Shown piece by piece: positions 1 to 4,725 of a stretch of DNA of 11,248 nt. A program made the translations under genes and the position numbers. Position 1 is the first letter of the stretch. Every line of letters begins with the position of its first letter. The stretch lies in assembly GCA_002688335.1 (NCBI GenBank), contig NZCQ01000011.1, positions 1-11,248 on the forward strand, given 5' to 3'. Below the pieces are notes generated by a model. That model did not search any database, was not told the DNA's origin, and saw nothing but the letters and a program-made list of their open reading frames with translations. The stretch comes from Candidatus Pacearchaeota archaeon. GTDB taxonomy: Archaea; Nanobdellota; Nanobdellia; Pacearchaeales; GW2011-AR1.

Positions 1-1288
1 TGTTTATTTGAATATTACCAATATTTCCCAAGATTATGTAAATGTTTCTAGACTATATAATGTAAGTAATGTTTCAGGAGACTATTATAATGTAACCATA
101 TATACTGATAATTATACTGATGGAACTTGGGTTATACAGGTTTATGCTAATGATTCGGATGGAAATGCTAACAATACTCAGAATATTACTGTTAGGTTTG
201 ATCAGACAATTCCTAATGAAGTTAACATTACTTCTTCACACGTTACGAGGGGAAATTATTCTGGAACTCAGACTTTCAACTTCTCGATTTTAGATGTTAC
301 TGCAGGAGGAGGATCTCTGTGGATAAATATTTCGAATAGCACTACTGTAGAGGTGGTTAGATCTACTATTAATGCATCAAATCCGAGTAGTATTTATTGG
401 AATGTTAGTGTTGATACTAGTGACTTTGTTGATGGATTATACAATGTTTCAGTTACAGCTAATGATTCAGCTGGAAATACGAACACCACATTAGTGATAT
501 TGCAAGACATTAGAATAGATAATACAAATCCAACAGGAACTGTTAGTTGTAGTCCGAGTACTGTTACTGCAGGAGGAGGTGTAACATGTACTTGTAGCCC
601 TTCTGATGGTGGAAGTGGAATTAATACTAGTGCAACAATTAATCCTGCTACTTCAACTTCGAACACGGGAACATTCACACAAACTTGTACTTTCAAGGAT
701 TTAGCAGGGAATACTGGAACTGCATCATCCTCTTATACTGTTGAATTGAGCGGAGGAAGTGGTGGGGGCGGCGGTGGAGGAGGTAGTAGCAGTAGTAGCT
801 TTAGTTATAGGAAAACAATTCCAGTTATAGCAGATGATTTGAAGAATTTAGGTACTCTTACTCAACCTGTTGGAGAGAAAGAAAGGGTAAAAGTTAAGAT
901 AGCTAGTGCGAAAGTTGGAGAAGACGAGGTTCATTACATAGGAGTTAGGAAGCTGACATTAACAAGTGCTGTTGTTGAAATAGCTAGTGACCCTGTAAGA
1001 ATAGAGTTGGACATAGGAGAAGATGCTAAGGTAGATGTTAATGATGATGGATTCTATGATGTCTATGTTAAATTAGAATCTATTACTAATGGTAAAGCAG
1101 ATCTATTGATTAGATATCTTAATGAAGAAATACCTGAAGAAAAAGAGGAAGAGAGTGTTGACACGACTGGAGAGATAGTTCCTGAAGAAGTTGAAGAAGA
1201 GAGTAGTTTGATGTGGTTGTGGGTATTGATAGTAGTAATAGTTGTAATTGTTATTGGATGGGTTGTTGCTAAGAAGGGGAAGAGATAG
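1..1288 (+). CDS. Surface glycoprotein, Ig-like repeats, C-terminal membrane anchor (5' partial)
   Basis: The reading frame is open to the left edge, so the N-terminus and any signal peptide lie outside; the TTG at 8 is not a credible start. Numbering from that TTG (426 residues), two related Ig-like units end in an A-N-D-S-x-G-N core followed by a D-x-T-x-P turn (roughly 25-75 and 130-180). A third unit (about 180-245) carries four or more cysteines. A linker of Gly249-Gly250-Ser251, eight glycines and five serines follows. A charged beta-rich domain (about 270-375) precedes an acidic stretch, one hydrophobic helix (about 399-420) and a basic KKGKR end. This gives an outside-facing protein anchored at its C-terminus. 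About twenty N-x-S/T sequons lie before the Gly linker and none after it, suggesting a heavily N-glycosylated ectodomain. The architecture recalls DPANN archaeal surface proteins; ligand or role is unknown. Confidence 0.8.
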   Translation, partial: VYLNITNISQDYVNVSRLYNVSNVSGDYYNVTIYTDNYTDGTWVIQVYANDSDGNANNTQNITVRFDQTIPNEVNITSSHVTRGNYSGTQTFNFSILDVTAGGGSLWINISNSTTVEVVRSTINASNPSSIYWNVSVDTSDFVDGLYNVSVTANDSAGNTNTTLVILQDIRIDNTNPTGTVSCSPSTVTAGGGVTCTCSPSDGGSGINTSATINPATSTSNTGTFTQTCTFKDLAGNTGTASSSYTVELSGGSGGGGGGGGSSSSSFSYRKTIPVIADDLKNLGTLTQPVGEKERVKVKIASAKVGEDEVHYIGVRKLTLTSAVVEIASDPVRIELDIGEDAKVDVNDDGFYDVYVKLESITNGKADLLIRYLNEEIPEEKEEESVDTTGEIVPEEVEEESSLMWLWVLIVVIVVIVIGWVVAKKGKR

Positions 1289-1416
1289 ATGGTTCTTGTT
1301 TAAGTTCCTGAATGTTGTTTAATAGTGGTGAGTGATTTGTTCATAGAAGAAGGTTGGTGTAAGATTAGATTTTTGTAGGTGCTTTTACATATAGAAATAT
1401 AAAGAGGAAACGAAGA
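1289..1416. other. Short intergenic region with a shared 40-bp motif
   Basis: No gene is seen here. Bases 1327-1366 closely resemble 7273-7312, upstream of a methyltransferase gene (listed separately as a repeat). A TATA-like ACATATAG lies at 1387-1394, about 26 bp before the transporter ATG, which fits an archaeal leaderless or short-leader promoter. Confidence 0.5.
1327..1366 (+). repeat. Dispersed intergenic repeat, copy A
   Basis: This stretch aligns with 7273-7312 with two single-base gaps and about six mismatches, nearly all G/A transitions. The shared core is GTTGGTGTAA. A weaker match, AGATTTTTGTAG at 1367-1378 against AGATTTTTTATAG at 7322-7334, continues downstream. Both copies lie 42-50 bp before a start codon on the same strand. 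It may be a regulatory element, a small repeat family or decayed coding sequence. Confidence 0.5.
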
Positions 1417-2292
1417 ATGAAGAAAAATATTTTACACATATATCTAATATTAACAATTCTGTTTTGGTCTGCTACCCCTGCTGTAGCAAAATTAGCATTA
1501 AGTGAGTTAAATAATTTTCAACTTCTTTTTTATAGCAGTATTGTTGGAGTAATATCTTTATTTTTAATTGTACTTTTTCAGGGCAAATTAAAGATCCTTT
1601 TAGAATACTCTAAAGAGGATTATCTCAAGATGTTTGGAATGGGTTTTTTAGGAGTTTATATTTATTACATCTTCTTGTTTGGGAGTTTTGCATTAGCTCC
1701 TGCTGGACAAGCTAACGTAATAAACTATCTTTGGCCAGTATTCATTATTATCTTTTCAATACCCATTCTTAAAGAAAAGTTTAACTATAAGACGATCCTT
1801 GCTATCTTAATTAGTTTCATAGGAGCATTAGTTGTTTTTACAAACGGTGATTTCTCAAACTTTAACAATCAATATTCTTTTGGATATCTATTAGCGGGTT
1901 TTGGTGCAATATGCTATGGTCTCTTTTCCGTGTTGGGTAAGAAATTGCATTATGAAAAATTTGTGAGTATGTTTGTTTATTATGTTGTAGCTACAATCTT
2001 AATTATTCCAACTGTTTTAATATACTCAGAGTTCATAATACCTAAATCGATTACGACTATTATTTCAATATTGTTACTTGGAGGGCTTTTTAATTCCTTA
2101 GCATTTGTATTTTGGTTTAAGGCTCTTAAAGCAGGACACACACATAAAACAGCTAATTTCATTTATGTTGTACCATTTTTAGCTCTGATATGGACTTACT
2201 TCTTTAATGCTGAACCTATCAGGATTGCATCTTTAATTGGGCTTGTATTGATAATTGTAGGTATATTTATCCAGATCAGAAACAAAACATAA
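1417..2292 (+). CDS. EamA/DMT-superfamily transporter
   Basis: This 291-residue protein is strongly hydrophobic with about ten predicted membrane helices, in two halves of roughly five (about 1-140 and 150-291), matching the duplicated EamA layout of drug/metabolite transporters. Family-like features are the N-terminal F-W-S-A-T-P-A-V-A-K stretch, the A-P-A-G-Q-A-N-V-I-N-Y-L-W-P loop and helix near residues 90-106, and a matching G-H-T-H-K-T-A-N-F-I-Y-V-V-P segment near 240-255 in the second half. Such proteins sit in the cytoplasmic membrane and move small metabolites; the substrate cannot be read from sequence. The ATG at 1417 fits a TATA-like box near 1387-1394. The gene stands alone, with a T-tract after it. 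It looks intact and chromosomal. Confidence 0.85.
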   Translation: MKKNILHIYLILTILFWSATPAVAKLALSELNNFQLLFYSSIVGVISLFLIVLFQGKLKILLEYSKEDYLKMFGMGFLGVYIYYIFLFGSFALAPAGQANVINYLWPVFIIIFSIPILKEKFNYKTILAILISFIGALVVFTNGDFSNFNNQYSFGYLLAGFGAICYGLFSVLGKKLHYEKFVSMFVYYVVATILIIPTVLIYSEFIIPKSITTIISILLLGGLFNSLAFVFWFKALKAGHTHKTANFIYVVPFLALIWTYFFNAEPIRIASLIGLVLIIVGIFIQIRNKT

Positions 2293-2337
2293 TTACTTAT
2301 GAACAACAATTCCAAGAAATATAGATACTTGTTTACC

Positions 2338-2344
2338 TTTTTTT
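2338..2344 (+). terminator. Poly-T tract after transporter gene
   Basis: A run of seven T residues begins 46 bp after the transporter stop. Archaeal transcription commonly ends at oligo-T without a hairpin, so this is a reasonable terminator for the transporter mRNA. Confidence 0.45.
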
Positions 2345-2363
2345 AGTTATAATAAAATAAAAA

Positions 2364-2378
2364 CTCTAATTATTAGAG
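2364..2378. repeat. Perfect palindrome CTCTAAT-T-ATTAGAG
   Basis: Seven-base arms around one central base. It lies 72 bp after the transporter stop, near a second palindrome. It could be an RNA hairpin in the 3' region or a protein-binding site. Confidence 0.5.
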
Positions 2379-2388
2379 AAAAGGTATT

Positions 2389-2401
2389 CTTGCCTGGCAA
2401 G
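2389..2401. repeat. Perfect palindrome CTTGCC-T-GGCAAG
   Basis: Six-base arms around one central T, G+C-rich compared with its surroundings. It starts 11 bp after the previous palindrome. Together they may form tandem hairpins at the 3' end of the transporter transcript, or a binding site. Confidence 0.5.
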
Positions 2402-2466
2402 GGCATTTATAATTCTTGTCCAAAAGTAGGGACAAACAGCTTCTTGGAACTATTTATAAATATTAT

Positions 2467-2474
2467 CATGGTGA
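2467..2474 (+). repeat. Left 8-bp direct repeat CATGGTGA
   Basis: Abuts the left inverted end of the MITE-like element and is identical to 2575-2582. With the element and one repeat removed, the site reads through as ATTAT-CATGGTGA-TCATAAT, itself an imperfect dyad. Confidence 0.7.
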
Positions 2475-2574
2475 AGCTTTGTCCGGAATCGATTTTTTTA
2501 CACATACCTATGGGTGGGTGGGTGGGATATTTATGTGTAAGAAAATCTAGAAAGTTATAATTTCGGACAAAGCT
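2475..2574. mobile_element. 100-bp MITE-like element with G-quadruplex loop
   Basis: The ends are inverted repeats: AGCTTTGTCCGGAAT at 2475-2489 pairs with 2560-2574, 15 pairs with one G-T wobble. Inside, 2491-2506 (ending TTACACATA) pairs with 2532-2547 (starting TATGTGTAA), 16 pairs with one wobble. The 25-nt loop 2507-2531 contains GGGTGGGTGGGTGGG at 2512-2526, the canonical tight parallel G-quadruplex pattern with single-T loops. The element is flanked exactly by CATGGTGA at 2467-2474 and 2575-2582, as expected for an 8-bp target duplication. It has no coding capacity and would need a transposase in trans. An 8-bp duplication occurs in several IS families (for example IS1, IS6, IS256, IS1595); I cannot assign one. 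A non-mobile structured RNA or cruciform is the alternative, but it would not explain the flanking repeats. Confidence 0.75.
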
Positions 2575-2582
2575 CATGGTGA
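2575..2582 (+). repeat. Right 8-bp direct repeat CATGGTGA
   Basis: Directly follows the right inverted end and matches 2467-2474 exactly. It is best read as the second copy of a target-site duplication. Confidence 0.7.
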
Positions 2583-2754
2583 TCATAATCAAGAAGCCTG
2601 ACAATATTCTCTTTTTCTAAAATTTCATAAGTCAAAACAAAAGGTCGAATATGAACTCTTCTTCCCAATTGGCTATATATCTAGTGAAATATATACTTTT
2701 AAACCTTACCCATTTCTATAAAATTTTTAGTCAAAGATCTTTTAAAGAAATTTT

Positions 2755-3357
2755 CTATTTCCACATAACCCTATTCAACGGAGTCTCATTAAGCTTCTTC
2801 CCTAATTTATCCTTTAAGTTATGCATATCTTCTTCATTCGTCCAAATAAAGAACCAATGTTGATCTTTGCAAAGATTATCATATTCCTTGATTTTCTCTT
2901 CTTTCTTTTTGTTGTATTCACCATTATCCATTCCAAAATGTTCTACAATAATCATATTGTCCTTATCATCACAGATGATAAAGTCAGGTCTGTATTCTTT
3001 TCCATTAGGATAAATGCATGTCTCATATTGACATTTTAACTCGTTTGCTTCAAAGAAATATAGTAAAAGTAATTCAGATTTAGATTTTACTTTTTGACCA
3101 TTGAAGTAATATTTACCTTCAAACTTGTCTCTGAAATCTGTTTCTTTTTTGGTTTTAACATAGTCTATTTGACTAAGTTTCTTTTTTTCGTCTTGTTTTT
3201 CTTTCCAGTGTTCCTTGCATAAATTATGTCCTTCTGGAACTTTGATATTACATACTTCGCAAGTAGGTTTTTGTTTTTCTCTTTCGTTGCAATCAAAACA
3301 TTGTTTAAACCATGGCTTTATTTTTTCTCCGCAATTTTCACAAATTCCTTTTGTCAT
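2755..3357 (-). CDS. Zinc-ribbon PD-(D/E)XK-like endonuclease
   Basis: This 200-residue protein has two N-terminal zinc-binding knots: C6-C9-C20-C23 and C33-C36-C47-H50. A charged linker (about 52-85) leads to a nuclease-like core. The core has S-K-S-E with E96, then R-P-D-F with D126, then an I-V-E-H-F-G strand with E140 and H141. This E...PD...E-H-F-G pattern is the variant PD-(D/E)XK signature seen in nuclease domains fused to UvrD/helicase IV-type proteins and in stand-alone homologues. It probably cuts DNA, with the zinc knots for nucleic-acid binding. The real target and a role in defence, repair or element maintenance are inference. The gene is divergent from a small winged-helix regulator, and an 18-bp palindrome (3366-3383) lies between a TATA-like TATACTAA (3384-3391, minus) and the start, so repression by that regulator is plausible. 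It ends with TAG. Confidence 0.7.
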   Translation of the reverse strand: MTKGICENCGEKIKPWFKQCFDCNEREKQKPTCEVCNIKVPEGHNLCKEHWKEKQDEKKKLSQIDYVKTKKETDFRDKFEGKYYFNGQKVKSKSELLLLYFFEANELKCQYETCIYPNGKEYRPDFIICDDKDNMIIVEHFGMDNGEYNKKKEEKIKEYDNLCKDQHWFFIWTNEEDMHNLKDKLGKKLNETPLNRVMWK

Positions 3358-3365
3358 TTTATATC

Positions 3366-3383
3366 TATGAATAGGTATTCATA
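3366..3383. promoter_or_regulatory. 18-bp palindromic operator TATGAATA-GG-TATTCATA
   Basis: Perfect eight-base arms around GG lie in the 60-bp space between the divergent nuclease and winged-helix genes. The site ends 9 bp before the nuclease ATG and just upstream of the TATA box of the regulator gene. A dimeric winged-helix protein bound here would block nuclease transcription and might act on its own promoter. Confidence 0.6.
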
Positions 3384-3388
3384 CTTAG

Positions 3389-3396
3389 TATAAAAA
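3389..3396 (+). promoter_or_regulatory. TATA box (TATAAAAA) for winged-helix gene
   Basis: Centred about 26 bp before the ATG at 3418, the spacing expected for a leaderless archaeal transcript. A small inverted repeat, CGTAA-TTAT-TTACG (3403-3416), fills the space just before the ATG. Confidence 0.55.
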
Positions 3397-3417
3397 TTTA
3401 TCCGTAATTATTTACGT

Positions 3418-3642
3418 ATGCACAGGAACATACTGGTAATAACGAGAGACATAATAGATTTACTTTCTAAAGAAGAGGAACTTTCAATTAGACAGGTTTC
3501 TTTAAGGATTAAAACCCATAGGGCTATCGCTTTAAGATCGCTAGAGTTTTTGAAAAGAATTAGGATGGTTAAAGAACGAGAAGATGATAAAAATAAAAGG
3601 GTTGAGAGATTGTTTAGTTTGATTAAGAATAAGAAGGCATAA
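3418..3642 (+). CDS. Small winged-helix transcriptional regulator
   Basis: This 74-residue basic protein has a helix-turn-helix-like segment at about 22-50 (L-S-I-R-Q-V-S-L-R-I...L-E-F-L-K-R) followed by a short charged wing-like turn (E-D-D-K-N-K-R) and a C-terminal helix. Size and pattern fit a minimal MarR/ArsR-like winged-helix DNA-binding protein. The ATG at 3418 fits the TATA box 26 bp upstream. It is divergent from the nuclease gene and 24 bp ahead of the toxin-like gene on the same strand, so it probably controls one or both. The exact family is not recognised. Confidence 0.65.
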   Translation: MHRNILVITRDIIDLLSKEEELSIRQVSLRIKTHRAIALRSLEFLKRIRMVKEREDDKNKRVERLFSLIKNKKA

Positions 3643-3652
3643 ATAATTCTAA

Positions 3653-3665
3653 CTATCTAGGATAG
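3653..3665. repeat. Short palindrome CTATC-TAG-GATAG before toxin-like gene
   Basis: Five-base arms with a three-base centre end one base before the ATG at 3667. It could hide the translation start in RNA or bind a protein. The signal is small and may be chance. Confidence 0.35.
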
Positions 3666-3666
3666 A

Positions 3667-4035
3667 ATGAAAAAAGAAAAAGATATCAAACTGACTGGGA
3701 AAAAGAGAGAAGATGCTATTGCTATTTTGAAGAAAACTCCTTTTGAAAACTTGGTTGTTGATGAGCATTATTTTAAGAAAAATGGCAGTCCTCGTCATGG
3801 GATAAGTTTGAACGATGCTAAGGAGATCTATAATCAAACCGATAAAATAATTTTGGTATCTTATAGAAATAGTAGGGCTGGAAGGAAGTATGCTTTCATC
3901 TATAAAATATCTAAGAAGAATAGTTATTATCTGTTGTTTTTTCTTGACAGGAAAAGGCCTTGCTTGTTTAATGCTTATCGTAGTGATATAAATATAGAAC
4001 AAAGGTTATTGAAAAAATTTGGATTTAAACGGTAA
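3667..4035 (+). CDS. Toxin-like small basic protein (DUF4258-like)
   Basis: This 122-residue, lysine- and arginine-rich protein has an H-Y-F...R-H-G-I-S-L-N-D-A-K-E-I segment at about 34-54, then alternating beta strands (I-I-L-V-S-Y; K-Y-A-F-I-Y-K-I; Y-L-L-F-F-L) with basic turns, and a C-terminal helix. The H-then-R-H-G-I-S order followed by three beta strands resembles the small DUF4258/BrnT-like folds often found as toxins or RNA-acting proteins. This is weak similarity by eye, not an assignment. The gene follows a winged-helix regulator by 24 bp, as in a regulator-toxin pair. Its 3' end overlaps by 11 bp the end of a convergent DUF2283-like gene, and DUF4258 and DUF2283 genes are often neighbours in other genomes. 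Confidence 0.5.
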   Translation: MKKEKDIKLTGKKREDAIAILKKTPFENLVVDEHYFKKNGSPRHGISLNDAKEIYNQTDKIILVSYRNSRAGRKYAFIYKISKKNSYYLLFFLDRKRPCLFNAYRSDINIEQRLLKKFGFKR

Positions 4036-4366
4036 GGGCAATTTTATCTTTTGGTATCATTAAAGCTCTTTCATATTCTTTTTGGTCAATAGTTACTCTA
4101 TAAAATAGTGTTATAAGGTTTCCTTGAACCGAAGTCCTAATGCTTGCTTCTTTTATTTGAGATAAAATTTCTGGTTCTATTTCAAATACTTCTGAAGCGT
4201 TATCAATTTCTAAGCTTACAAATGTTCCATTTGTGCTAATATCAAAAATGAAATTATCTAATACTATTGATCCTGCAACAGTTTCCACATCTGCCTTACT
4301 ATGGTAAATTGTTAGACTATCTATTGATGGATTGTATTCAAAGTTTTTTTGTGAAGTGTTTTTCAT
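4025..4366 (-). CDS. DUF2283-like small protein
   Basis: This 113-residue protein starts with F-E-Y-N-P-S-I-D-S-L-T-I-Y-H-S-K-A (about 9-25), then V-E-T-V-A-G-S and a beta strand leading to S-L-E-I-D-N-A-S. That order matches DUF2283 (Y-D-P-x-x-D-x-L-Y-I, then a strand and G-x-E-I-x-x-A-S), with the usual glycine before the last strand replaced. A second half of about 45 residues (Q-I-K-E-A-S-I-R and strands) extends beyond the usual short domain. Function is unknown; DUF2283 proteins are sometimes neighbours of DUF4258 proteins and have been suggested as antitoxins. It is the last gene of the minus-strand cluster, 9 bp after the second microprotein gene, so co-translation with that gene is likely. 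Confidence 0.6.
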   Translation of the reverse strand: MKNTSQKNFEYNPSIDSLTIYHSKADVETVAGSIVLDNFIFDISTNGTFVSLEIDNASEVFEIEPEILSQIKEASIRTSVQGNLITLFYRVTIDQKEYERALMIPKDKIALTV

Positions 4367-4375
4367 TTTTGTTTC

Positions 4376-4504
4376 TTAGAGATTGGAAACTATTTTTGCT
4401 TGTTTCATTGCCTCCGGATCTTTTCTTAATCTTCTTAATATGTCTACAATGCTTTCCGTAAATTTATCCTTGTTTTCTATTTGTTTCATTATTTGTTTTT
4501 CCAT
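4376..4504 (-). CDS. Microprotein, copy 1 (42 residues)
   Basis: A clean reading frame from ATG (4504-4502) to TAA (4378-4376) gives 42 residues: a short charged N-terminus, then a helical core E-S-I-V-D-I-L-R-R-L-R-K-D-P-E-A-M-K-Q (17-35) and K-I-V-S-N-L at the end. It is paralogous to the next gene upstream in the cluster. The two share the core exactly in protein, while their DNA differs at several synonymous sites, so both seem to be under selection as proteins. A TATA-like run ATATTTAAATAT (4525-4536) lies about 26 bp before the ATG, so it may have its own promoter. No function is recognised; an amphipathic helix that binds a partner is plausible. Confidence 0.7.
   Translation of the reverse strand: MEKQIMKQIENKDKFTESIVDILRRLRKDPEAMKQAKIVSNL
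4387..4460. repeat. Direct repeat, copy 1, of microprotein coding region
   Basis: Aligns without gaps to 4558-4631 at a constant offset of 171 bp. Most differences are at third codon positions, showing a tandem gene duplication followed by constrained divergence. Confidence 0.7.
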
Positions 4505-4523
4505 GGATTGTATAAGATTATGA

Positions 4524-4536
4524 TATATTTAAATAT
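4524..4536 (-). promoter_or_regulatory. TATA-like box for microprotein copy 1
   Basis: An A/T-only run containing TTTAAATA on the minus strand is centred about 26 bp before the ATG at 4504, in the 42-bp gap after the other microprotein gene. This spacing suits an internal promoter. Confidence 0.4.
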
Positions 4537-4546
4537 TTGTTTTAAT

Positions 4547-4663
4547 TTACAATTTAGAAACTATCTTTACTTGTTTCATTGCTTCAGGGTCTTTTCTTAA
4601 TCTTCTTAATATGTCTACGATGCTTTCGATAGATTTATTATTATTTTCATTTTGTTTTTTCAT
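4547..4663 (-). CDS. Microprotein, copy 2 (38 residues)
   Basis: ATG (4663-4661) to TAA (4549-4547) encodes 38 residues: an Asn/Lys-rich start (M-K-K-Q-N-E-N-N-N-K-S-I), then E-S-I-V-D-I-L-R-R-L-R-K-D-P-E-A-M-K-Q and V-K-I-V-S-K-L. It differs from copy 1 mainly in the N-terminus. Its ATG overlaps (ATGA) the TGA that closes a 21-codon frame following in phase after the stop of the MCM-like gene, so translation might be coupled. No known domain is recognised. Confidence 0.7.
   Translation of the reverse strand: MKKQNENNNKSIESIVDILRRLRKDPEAMKQVKIVSKL
4558..4631. repeat. Direct repeat, copy 2, of microprotein coding region
   Basis: Partner of 4387-4460. It covers the conserved helical core and C-terminus of the 38-residue protein. 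Confidence 0.7.
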
Positions 4664-4725
4664 AGTATTATTACTTGTTTTTTCTTCAAATAATTTATTA
4701 CTTCATCTAAGATTTTGAGATCTCT

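Larger units (their letters stand above)
2293..2754. other. Gene-free stretch with palindromes and a MITE-like element
   Basis: No convincing gene lies in these 462 bases. Open frames crossing it run through the inverted-repeat element and show no family features. It holds the T-tract, palindromes at 2364-2378 and 2389-2401, a small inverted repeat at 2416-2435, and the MITE-like element at 2475-2574. The part from 2583 to 2754 shows nothing definite beyond A+T-rich sequence downstream of the minus-strand nuclease gene. Confidence 0.6.

Noticed and set aside
394..696. A 100-codon minus-strand frame with many hydrophobic residues
   Set aside because: It is the complement of Ser/Thr/Asn-rich repeats of the surface protein; such frames arise from codon bias.
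750..800. G-rich run in the surface-protein gene as a second G-quadruplex
   Set aside because: The Gs come from glycine codons of the linker and form irregular runs; the coding role explains them.
2407..2604. A 65-codon minus-strand open frame
   Set aside because: It runs straight through both arms and the G-rich loop of the inverted-repeat element and has no family-like sequence; the element explains the region better.
2651..2863. A 70-codon plus-strand open frame
   Set aside because: More than half lies opposite the 3' end of the nuclease gene, and its composition is that of an antisense frame with no domain.
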